Assembly (NCBI GenBank): GCA_016647705.1
Contig: CM028335.1
Coordinates: 24,964,905-25,028,904 of the forward strand
Direction: 5' to 3'
Source of the DNA: Eucommia ulmoides
Taxonomy: Eukaryota; Streptophyta; Magnoliopsida; Garryales; Eucommiaceae
Length of the DNA: 64,000 nt
The notes under the pieces were generated by a model. The model saw nothing but the letters and a program-made list of their open reading frames with translations. It was not told the origin of the DNA and did no database searches. Positions 24,301 to 36,300 of this stretch are shown piece by piece. A program made the position numbers and the translations under genes. Numbering within the stretch: the stretch's first letter is position 1; every line of letters starts with the position of its first letter.

Positions 24301-27300
24301 ACAAATATAGAATTGCGAAACCATGGACACTTACAGATTTTCGGTTATATATTTGAGCCCATGTTTGCAATTCCCCATAAGCGGCAAGTAAACATTAACA
24401 ACAAAAAGAATAAACCTTTATGAAGCCTTAGTTCATTTCATGGTGATAGAACTTGTGATGGAGGCTTTACCCTCCGCAGAATATTATGTTGTTTGTCCAG
24501 AAGCAGAACATACCGTCTCACTCATCTGACCACTGTGTTCCTCTTGATTCCTTTTTGAAACAGCCACAGAATTTTGATCTCCATCCTCTGCTTCTTTACT
24601 CCTCCTCGTGTCCTCTTTATGTTTTTTCTCATGCACCCTATGAGTATCGGAAGCACTGACAGCACGATCATTGCGAGTACTTGATCTTTCACGCCGTGCT
24701 CTTTTCTCATCATTAACGGCCTGAATTCCACGTGTATAGCCCACCTCGCGTCCCCTATGCTGTGGAGGACTTTCATTCTCAACTTGATCCCTTCTCTTAA
24801 GTTGTTCACTTTCACGAGCTGTTTCTTTTGAATGGTAGTCTCTATCAGAACCTTTATATTCATTCTTCACCCTAGAACGGCTGGCCAATGCTTTGTCTTC
24901 TACAGCTCGTCCACTCCTTGCTCCTCCCCATCCTTCCTCTCTTTCCCGCTTTGACAAGCTTTCTTCATGAGATTGCTTAAGCCTATGCCATTCTTCCCGC
25001 TCCCTTTGCCTCTCAGCTTTCTCTCTATGAAGATATGCCTCTTCTTTGTGCCTGCCATAATGCTGATCATCATCTCTTACTCTTGTTTGGTCATCTCTCT
25101 TCCGCTGGTCCAAAACATCATCCCTTTCCCTCTTCCGACGACTAGAATTATCTCTTTGGACATGTAAATATTCCTCTTTTTCAGCATAGTCCCTCCTTAA
25201 TTGCACCTCGTCTTTCTTTCTTTTGCTACGAAGATCATCAGGGTTCTCAGTTCGACTCTTCAAACTATCATCCCTGTCCCTGTTTCGCGATCCCATATCT
25301 CTGTCATGATGGGCCCGCCGACTACCATTCTCCAACTGCGTTCTTAGTTCATGATGTTCACCTTTATCACTCCTTTCATTTTCTCGAACCTTATTCCTGT
25401 GCCTAGACCCCATTTCATCACTTCGCTCCCGTTTCCTTGTGTTATCAGCTCTGGACCTTCGGGCATATGGATCCTCATCTCTCCATTGCCAAGCTCCATC
25501 AGAATTATCACTCTCTTTTCGCCTGTCAACATCAGTTTTCATATGCAAATGATGGACAGAGTTGGGATCCCTATATTTACGAGAATAAATATCATCCCTC
25601 CCTTTAACAGACATGTGGTGTCTTTCCATCTCCTGTCTCTCGACATGACCTCTTCTTCGGAAGCTATCCTCATCTCCAACTGGTCTTTTGCTGCTTCCCA
25701 TGCGCATAGAGTGTCCACCTTGAACAACTTCCTCCTCAAAATCATCACGTGACTTTCTGTAATCTCTGCTACTTCCTGACCTTACTTTGCTGTTATCACT
25801 ACTTCTTGCAGTCTTTGAGTCCTCTGCATCACCAACTTCTTGGGGAGAAGTCTGTTCGGCCTGGCCACTTATTTGTTCTTTATTCACAGAATGCATTAGC
25901 TTTTCACCTTTGAGGTTATCCTTCATAGTAAAACTATCCAAATCCATTCCCTCTCTCCCCTTTTCAGAGATTTCATCTGCCTGCACAAGCTCGTCATGAG
26001 CCATGTCTTTATCTTCAACAACCTGACCCCTAAAAGTCCTATTTGCAACTGGAGATGCCGAATTAGGACTCGCTTCACCATCAAGGCTTTCAATTATTTC
26101 TTCCTTATTATCTGGTACAACTTCAGCGAGTGTCATATTCGGGGCTCTACCATGTTCTCTTCCATTTGTTCGCCTGGATGAGAGAGAAAGTTAGATGTGC
26201 ACTATAACATTAATCAAGCCCAATTGTAAAAACTATGTGACAATTAATTCAATGTATCAAATCATCAAGTAGTCGCGAAATGAACAAAAAACACAAGATA
26301 ACATATATATGAGTATGCAAAACGGTGAGATCCTTGAGCAAAAAATATGTCTAAAAAACAACCAAATCAACCAACAAATCTGAACAGGAAACTCAGAAAT
26401 AGTAGTAATAGGAAAAATATGAAAAACATGGTAGGCAGACTAGCAACCCACACTATAACCTTTGGATGTCACATTCCAAATTTTAACTTGGAGAGGCTAG
26501 GATTTCATTAGCACAAGACTCTTACTTGAATTTCAGATTCGTAACTTTAAGAGCTTCCCTGGAAGTCAATTCAGGTGTCAAAATTAAATAAAAGCCCTAG
26601 AAAATGAATGGACAATAACTAAAATACCTCAATGAATCTCCTGTTCCAGTATGCAATTATAATCATATCCATTCCACTGATTGAAAAGACGTTTGTCCAC
26701 TAACATCATATCCCAAGTGTTCTTCCTCTCTCTAAACCACATAAGACATTCTTTTCTCAAACCAAGAGCCTCAGAAAAATCATACATGATAGTTCCTAGC
26801 TGATTAGTTCTTTCCTTCTTCCTGTTTTCAACTTCAGTTCAGCATCATACCCTCAGAGCAGGACTACGATGATCTCACCTTTCCATTTAATTTTGTATGT
26901 ATACATTTAATTTTGTATGTATGCATTGAAAAATAGTTCACCACTTCACCTTCTATGTTTGTTGCATATAACTAATTTTTTATAATATTGCAAAAATTGG
27001 ATGTTCTATTTCAAGGACCAACTAACATATTCTACTCGCAAAAAATTTTGCATGTCAACAAAATGTCTATCTATTATTTAAAAGAAATCTAACAATTTCA
27101 AATTAATCAAATGAATAACTGAAAAAATGAAAAACCATCGAATGATACATATTATTCTATCGATGAATTCCAATCATAAACGCGATCAAAAATTCAAAAA
27201 ATTAAATGAATCAAACAAACACATACTAGAACTTTTTGTCAAGCGAGTTACAACTACAGCAATTTAATATACCAAACCAACATTATCTCTAAAGATTAAA

Positions 27301-30300
27301 AATTCACTTCTTTCAAAGGTGATTGTTGACCTTGATGAGGACTCGGCTGCTGAACCACAGTTCCGGAGTTTTGATCTTCCAGTACCCTTTCGGGGCCTTG
27401 CGAATTGACTGGAATTTCCCATAGATTTTCAAGAAATTAGTCTTTGCACCATAATGTACAAGTAATATTAGCAAGGCAAGCTTTCCCAAAGCCTGCCTTG
27501 AGTCAGAGTGTGTGTATCACACAACTTGCTCAACTTCCCTGTGCCTAGGCACGCCTTTAGTATTATTTCTCTTTGCCTCCAACAAAAACGCACTTGGTGT
27601 CTTTTGTTTCTTTGACCTTCTCCTTTTCATGGTCAGTCACCCAAAAAAGGGGCAAAACCCTATAGACGTCCCATGGGCACTACTACAAATCAATAAACAC
27701 ATCTTTGAAACTGGATCATCAGCCATCTCGACTAGTCAATATGATTGTACTCATTTCCATTTTGTTCTTTTCGAAAAGCCAAGGTAGATTGTGGTTGCTT
27801 AAGGTCAAACTAAACCCAAACCTAGAAAAGGCTTAGACCCAGGTGTTTGACAGCTTGGCTCAGTGAGCCTGTTTACAACTCCCTAATACATCTGCTATAG
27901 AGAATTGCCAACACATGATTCAGAAACCTGCTGCCAAGAAACTAAGAATTTTATCATAAATGACATATTTAACAATAGCTCGACTCACCAAGTAAAAGCT
28001 TTTACGGATAAACTATGGACACATTTTATTCAGTCAACTAGTTTCTTTGCAAATCAAGCAATAGTCACCTTAATTCTAGCTCATCCAATACTAATATGGC
28101 ATCATATTTTCAGAATATCTATTACTCCTCATACAGTTACTAAATATCTGGCCAATTTCTTCTGAACCTTTATGTAGAAGTCATGGAAATTCTTTAATGA
28201 CTAAGACAAATGGTTCTTTTGCTTTACAAGGCAATCGTGATGCAAAAGAAATTGCAGACTGAGAAACTCAAATATCATGTTTCGAAACCTTGTGCAATAA
28301 ACTTTATAAATGTCATTTTCTTTTGTGCCTGCTGACTAACTGAGATTGATTATTTCTTATTATAGGTACCCAAGGCACATTGTTAGCGAACTTTTCATCT
28401 TCTGCTTGTGCAGATGTACATATGCTTGACAATGACATAGTAGCGAACGAAGGAATTTGAACATGAATGGACAAAAGAACAAAAAGGGGGTTCCCAAAAC
28501 TTCTGGGATGGGAAAATATATATACACACACAAATATCCAACAGAACTATAAGACGCAATTTCTTTCTTTTTCTCAATAAACCATAAAGAATATTTCATA
28601 ATTGATAGCATTTTAATAGGCCAAGCGGTTCATAGGATCCATCCTTTTCGTCCAATGTAGCTAGTTATAGAGAGGAGAGGGAAGTGTGACTGATATCGAG
28701 GACAGGCTTGGAAGGTCAAGAAAGTCGCTTAGGGAAAGAAAAGCATTAGTTTAGTGCCGGTATTCTCGGCTAAGTTGTAGAGAGCCATAGACGTTGGGCT
28801 TAGGCAAGGATTAGGCGAAGGCTGCCTCCGCTAAGGTCTTGGAAAATCCTTCTAGCCAAGCCACTAGGATGAACCAAACGAGTTCTACATCACGAACTTT
28901 GTACTACACACATTACTTAGATGGGTTCCAGTTAGGTGGTTTATATTTTATATAAAGTCATGTGGGGGGAATGAAGAGTCAAAATTACAATCCGAAAGTG
29001 AAGGCAGATTGGTGTTGTGTTCGAAAAATCCGCAAATCTAGATTTCCTTGTCATAAGAAAACAAAGAATCGGAAAAAAGACTACCAAATCCTACTACAAG
29101 GAGATTCCACTACAAATAGTGCAACCACAAGGAAAAAAAAAACAGATTCAAATAGATTTAGTATTCCATGCTAAAATTGGAAACTACATTATTGTCAGGA
29201 ATTCCATAAAAACTACATCAAAGATATTTTCATACCTTTCCTCATGAGGAATGCCGAAATTCCTGCCTCGATACTCGGCATTATTGTTCCTAGAATCAGC
29301 ACGAAATTGAGTATGCGCTTCCGGAGGGGAAGGCATGTTTTCATCTATCCCAGCTATGTTATCAAGCAAAGGATTAATGAATTGTGATCTCCTTCCAACA
29401 GGCTCCCTCTTCCTACCATCATAACCAAGTGGATAATCATCAAAGTGTTCCGGTGCAATGTCCACTTCTGCTTCATCATCTCCTCGACGATTTTCTCTAG
29501 CAGGGTCATTCTCAGTTCCCTCCGCATTGTCATTCACTGGGTAGGAATCATCGCCTGCGGAGCCCTGCAAGAAGATCTGTTGCACCACACCACAAGTCCA
29601 TTGACAATTCATATACAATTATGCAAATACATTATCAAAAAGAAAAAAAAAATGAAATCAAAGCATGAGATAACAAAATTGTGCACTTGCCTCGATGATT
29701 GAATCAGAGTCACGAATACGTGGAGGGCGGGAATCAATGGATGGAAGACGTTCGCCATAACCACTTTCCACCTGTATTGCTCTCCCAGTAGGCTATCAGG
29801 AAATTAAGTAGATAGGTGAGATTAAAGACTGATATACAAGATTATCTATATATGAAGGACCATTGTTAGCAGCTTCATTAACTTAAAATAGGCAATAACT
29901 TAGAAAGCAAAGGTAATGAGAGAAGGTGAAGGGAAAAGGAGATATATCAGCCACACAAAGGACCCATGAGAACATTTTGCAGGAAAGCTCCTTTGTCGCT
30001 CAAGGGAAACTTAAGGTAGAAATCAAAAGGTTGAAATTAAGCTCATACTAGAGGTGGCCGCACACGTCCTGACCCTTTCGATAAGTCAATTTGTCCTGCA
30101 TCTGACTTCCCAACATTTGCATTTTCAGAAGGAACATCAAGAATACCGGCTGCTGCAGCCAGTTCTGGAGGCAGATCAGGATCATAATCCTGAAACCGCG
30201 GCAAGTAATTTTTTAGGGAAAAAAAAAGAAAGGGAAAAGGAAAATGGAAGGGGGAGAGAGAGAGTGAGGGAGAAAGAAAAAAATATTGCTCTGCTCCTAC

Positions 30301-33300
30301 CTGTTCTGTCCTCCCACTTTCATATACACGGATTCTGCTTTGCATGGTTCCCTCCAATCGGAGTTGTTCCTGTTGAGTTTAAGTTCTTCGTTAGCACCAT
30401 TTTATGTTGAAGATATACTATACGTCACAACCCTGATTTCAGGCATGACAAAGATTTTTGAAGTGATGTTAGGGATATACTGATGTAATAAAACAAATCA
30501 AAGAGTGGAGACATCACTTGATATCTTTATGTCCTGCGTAATTCAAGACACCATGGGATTTTCCCGATAAATTCATATTGATTTGAAAGATCATTTGGTG
30601 TGTGGCCATAGAGAAGTATGCCTTTTTGGAGTATTATTTCATCTAGACTTTCGTTAAACCTTAGAATGTTCCATTAAACCTTAGAATGTGTTAAAAAAGG
30701 GCCATGATTGCATACCATTGGTTATGGAACAAATCTATATAGAAGTGTTGTAAATGCATAACCTAGTCATGATATATTGTGCATTGATATTTTACTTGTA
30801 TAGAATAGGACTAACTTCATCACATGCACAAACTGATTAGTTGTACTTTTAATGCATAATAACCATCAGCTTGAAAATCATCATGCACTAAAATATTGGG
30901 TGCGACATTATACCCACACAACCATATGGATTATACCGATGTACATTTGTATATATACTTCGGTCAAAGATTAGATGACAAAGGGATAATGCTTACCAAC
31001 TGTTTGGAATAATCTTTCCAGCTATCCTCATTTAAACCAAAGTTAAAATAGTCTGATAGATCAATACCAGGAAGTTTCCATGGTTTTTCCTCAAAACTAT
31101 CAATGTCGACTTCAAATATAGTCCTGAGAATAGTCCAGAAATGTCGGTAGAAGCCATAAGTGAATATATGAATTAAATTTTGATCATTCACGTGGAAAAC
31201 ATAAATACTGAAATGAAAACAAGGTACACGATACATATGCAATCACGCAGAACAAAGTTCCATAGCAAGACACGTATAGCCAACTTTAAGAGCAATCACT
31301 GATTCACTGCTAAAGCTACATGAGTTATTAAGTGCAAATGTCACTTGCACTCGTTAATTCAACTAAATCAACCATCACCATTGATTGAGACAAAGAAATC
31401 ATGAACAAAAATTGGAAAAAAGGGAAAAGATCATACCTAACTTGCAATTGGAAGAAAACAAGAAAGGGAATTGAGATGAGAAAGGGCAATATATATCAAG
31501 GGAAAAACATCTTCAAAACCAGTTAAAAAATTGTCATTGGAACACCCCCCCCAACACACACAGAGATCGTTGTCATTTAGCGATCAACAAGTGTTTATAC
31601 AATAAAGTGAAACAGTTATTGTTTGAATTTCAAAAGCTGTGAGGCATAATATCAACTCCAAAGGTTTCCAAATCAACAAATTCCAATCACATAAGCCATG
31701 ACTTCTCGCTTTCTGGATTTCAATTATCACCTTCAAATATTGAAATACAACAGCATTTCCATGGCTCTCACCACCAGATCTTAGAATCGCAATTTAATTG
31801 ATATATTGGATATCCAACGTGGACAGTAAAAGATAGCTCAACGCCTCCCCAAAAATGGATTTATGAACTAACTTGGGAAAGATTACCATTCATAATCCAG
31901 ATTTAAGCGCACCAAAATCAAAGATCAATTATTCCCGTTGCAATTTGAAAGAACACGCAACACAAACTGGTGACCTATGTACTGTAACATTTAACTCGAC
32001 TAAAATTTTCAAAACCTTTTGGTTTGAGTTTTCACTTTCAAGAGGAAGAACAAAAATGAAACATATGTATCTCCAATTAAAGGGATGGGATCAGCAAAAG
32101 AGAGCTCTACTAGTTCCCATCTCCTTCCCTTTTACCACCCTCCAGTCCAGAACCACAATCACCATCACTGGTGGTGGATTGTGACCCTCGATGGTGGTGG
32201 TGACCTGGTGGGTAATTGTTATGGGAAATATGTAACTGCAAGCTGCAACATCATGTCTCAAACACACAAACATCATGATACCTAATGAAGCCAAAATATG
32301 GTTCGTCAGATATGGGACTTTGGGTGATTAGGAATAACGCGATTCTCCTACCTCTGGTGCCTACAAAACAATGTACCGCGAGTGAGTTTGCGGGTATTGC
32401 ACCTCCAGTGTGAGAATCAGTAGGATGTTCAGAAATGAATTTGGTAGAGTGTTGGCCAAGGAAAATTGTGCATACCTGACTAGACACCACTCCTCTGGTA
32501 TTTCCCCGAATCTCGGCGCATTACCATTAACGTAGCAGCTTTGGTAAGATATGGAGTAATAGACCCTAATAACAGCACTGCAATGGGAGACATTACAGCT
32601 TCCCACGGGCAGGAATAACAGCGCTGAAGTGTCCAGGGTTCCAAACCTTGATTGGGGTACAGTGTTGAGGCCCAAGGCCTGCCTTCTCTCGTCGAGGTGG
32701 TGAAGGGAGTAATCTTGGTCAGGGAAGGTGTTTATCAGGCAAGTAGCCCGTTCTCAGGGATAGTGATGTTGCCCGGTATCGTAGGTTTTGTAGCTTCACA
32801 TGCATGGCACGTTCTTAGTGGACAAGTGGCATCGATTTGAATCTTACCCAGATTTGCCCTCATCAATACTGTTTCCAAAATTGAAAACGTTTCTGACAAT
32901 GTTCTGACACAACAAAAAAGGGAAGCACAACAATGTTTCCGTTTGTAGAATCCCCACCCCCCGCAGGGGGGAGAGAGCGGGAACAATAATACTAAGAAGA
33001 AGAATGAATTTACTTTAGAATGGCGATTGGCCTATAGAGTAACTTGACTTTTTAGCATAAGATTTGCCTATCGAACATTTTCCATTTGACATGTGAGTGA
33101 ACCCAATAACGTCCATATTTGTCAAAACGAAAAACAAGTACACAGAATTGATATAAAATCTAAACAGATCTCTTATAGATAAACTTATAAAATAATTTCG
33201 GCACAAGTCCAAATTATTCTTATGAGCATGAACTCAGCTTCTATGAGAATATCACAGCTTCCAACTTCATCTATCACTAACCTTCTCAACCCCTCACCGA

Positions 33301-36300
33301 TATTTTGGCACAACAAGAAAATAACCACTCGGTATTTTATGGCCAAAAAAAAGAATACAAGTATACTTGCATCTTAAGATCCCTCCAACAGCTTATGCCA
33401 AAAAAAAAAAAAAAAAAAAACTTCTTTAAAAACACCTACGCTGAAAAAATGGGGTTCACCAACACTACTTGTGAATTAGGAATGAAATGATTTTGCAACA
33501 ATGCTAAGACGGTGAAGAGATGAGAGGTGATGGAAAGGAATAAATCAATGTTATATAGATTCGAAGAGAGAGTGATTATATATAGACAGGAAGACACATC
33601 AACAAAGAGCAAATTCGGAAAAAAACGATAACCCAACTTAAAATTCTTTTGAACATCCCACCTAACATGCGGTTTACCTAAAGAGCGAGTTGTAGGAGCA
33701 GAGGCCCACCAAGAAAGCGGCCATGGTGTTCTATTAAAATTTGAGATGGAGTGAGATAGACTTATTTGGGCCAGAGGGGGTCAGGGGAGAGAGTTTTACA
33801 GCTAAGGTCGATTTTCGACCAAAGAAGTTAATGGATCAACTAGACTTATATAGGCTAGATGGGGTATGGGTTTGTCAAGGCTCAATGACTTGCGTAGTGA
33901 CATTCTCCCCATCCTATTTTCACAACAGCTCTTCAAGCTTCTTTCCTTGCATGTTCAATCTACCACAACTTGAGCTCTCGGCCATCTGCTGCTCCTTTGG
34001 GTTGCCATAATGAGCATTCATTCTCCCATAACAACACCTGCTAAGTTGCCTCACGTGACTCCTTGCACTCCCGTTGTGTCGCCACTTAGAGCCTCCTTGT
34101 CCTAAGCTTGTCCGTAAGATGCTATCATCCTCCAAGATCCAAGATCTCCACTTAGCTTGAGGCTATAGCACACCACATCCCTTTGTCACGCTTCCTTTGG
34201 CAATTTCACCCACAAATTCCTCAGAAACTGCAGGAAGCTATACCCAAAAGGAACCACCCAACTTATATAAGGCTCCCCTCATAGCCTGGTGGATGGTGGC
34301 ATCTTCTGACTCAAGTCCATTTAGCATGTCATGGATGTCTTCAAGCCAAAAATCTGTCATCAACTGCCCACTCTACTTCCACCAACCTCATCTCCATGCC
34401 GCCTCCCTTGACCTGCTTTGACGCCTCCTCAAGCAAAATTTTCAATCTGAAATGGTCCTAACTTTGCCATTTGTTCTGTACAACCTTCAACGCTAAGAGG
34501 TTGAGACTTGCACACACCTCAAAGCAAATCTAACTATCATGGGGAGTCGTCGGGCTCAGATACCAACTGTCACGGGCTTAAGTTTTTACCGGGGCGGCCT
34601 TGGTGACACTCCACCCCATCTAAAGTGCTAAGTAAGCCTATTGAACACCCTTGCTAGCAAAAGACTTGAGAAGGAATAAATTCTGGAAGATGGCAACTTT
34701 GTGATAAATTATATTTACACTTTTAGAGAGAATTTACAATTATTATCAAACTTGGTGAGAGCAAACGAGTTCCACCCCATAAGCCATGGCCTTTACAGTG
34801 AACCACCGAGATCGCTTTGATCTGACTGTTGATAGGCCATGCCTTAAACTTTCCATTTCTCTAAAATATCCTAGATTATGTACAAAGAATCATCTAGAAC
34901 TTCTTACACACATCCAAGTACTTACAAGATAACCTAATGTAGAGGATCCTAGAATTTTCTCTGGAAATATCCAGAAACCAAAGAACCTCCTCGGATTGAA
35001 CTTGTTATCCGGAAACCAAAGAGCCTCCTCGGATTGAACTTGTCGATCTCTGGGTTTGTCTGGGCTCATGACTTAGGCTACAATCTGCTCACAAAATGTT
35101 ACATAGATAATTCATACCAGCACATACAAGCCAAAATTCTCTATAAAAAAATCAATCATCCTTCAATCTGAGCAACCCACAAACAATAAGATGTAAACAT
35201 TCTGGTGAGAAGTGATGGTCCAAGCACAACCCCAAAAGATTAGATAAATCTTAAAAACACCCGCAATCGAGCATTTTTATACCATACAGGCATAAGTTAA
35301 ACTAATTATACAGGCATAAGTTAAACTAATTAATTTATACATTGGACAGGAAACAGTAGACACAATAACAGCCTGAACTATGCATAGCAAATAAGGACCA
35401 AGAAGAAGAAGCAGTAAAACTAGCATAAGCAGTTATATCAAAAGATTACTTGTATGACGGAAGTGTGAATTCCAGTCCACTGCCAAAACCACGTCCAGCT
35501 GCATTGTTTCCCCAAGGCATTCCATAACCTGGATGGAAACCTTTCTGCATGGGAAGTGCACTTTTTATTCCTGTTGGTCGCCAATCACCTCTACCACGAC
35601 CAGCAATAGAAGCCATGTTGATGGGTGGACGAACTTGACCTGGGGCTCCTACAGAGCCCACAGGAGCTGCTCCAGGGATTGGTGCTGCACCAGGTCTCAC
35701 ATACTACACAATTTTCAAAAAACAATAGAAAATTTAAAATACCATTAGTGAATGCAAAACCAAAAAATAAAAATGATATGCAAGCAGGAAAGGACCAAAG
35801 AGAAGTAATCAAATCTTTTAGAGAGGAAACAAATCATATTTTCACAAAAGCAAATAATATATACCAAATGTATACCAACTTAACATAAATTTGTGAACAG
35901 CCAGACATTTTAGATTCAAATTTGCCAACCAGTTATCCTCGCAAGGATAGACTAACACACAACGTTAAATTATTTCTAGTTGCAATTTAGGGTTTACAAT
36001 AATTACAGGGTAACTGAAGATAAATACCTAAACAATTAGCAATAACATCATTATTTGAAAAGCAAAACAAATAAATATTGAAACAAGGAACATCAAATGC
36101 TAAAACTTTTTCATACGGTGCACAGAACTAAGAACATGTTATACTTAAGAATTTCTTGAAGGCATACTTCGCAGTATGTTGAAATGGAACCTCCACAAGT
36201 TTACATTCATTCCCATTTGTTCACATATTACAGGGGTTCACTTATAAATACAGTTTAGCATCAGTGCAAAGTGGACATATTAATAAAAGCAGAAATTTTG

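Larger units (their letters stand above)
18392..24513 (-). other. FIP1 intron 8, 6.1 kb, with foreign DNA
   Basis: The boundaries are GTATGT...TTTAG. It contains a 55-bp tandem duplication (19589-19692) and a plastid 16S rRNA fragment (about 22538-22690); the rest is AT-rich. No additional exon that keeps the frame was found, but a small one cannot be excluded. Confidence 0.7.
31124..35449 (-). other. FIP1 intron 2, 4.3 kb, with retrotransposon relic
   Basis: The boundaries are GTAATC...TTCTCAG. The right half (about 33660-35093) is a retrotransposon relic in the same orientation as the gene. A GC-richer block of unknown origin lies at 32290-32990. A poly-A run at 33399-33420 and AT-rich DNA fill the rest. 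Confidence 0.65.

Noticed and set aside
25351..25752. 133-codon plus-strand ORF
   Set aside because: It is the antisense shadow of the Arg/Asp-rich FIP1 exon 8.
32735..32986. Minus-strand ORF with a CHAC motif reminiscent of a haem-binding protein
   Set aside because: The motif is not CXXCH, the frame is short and no flanking cytochrome similarity is present.
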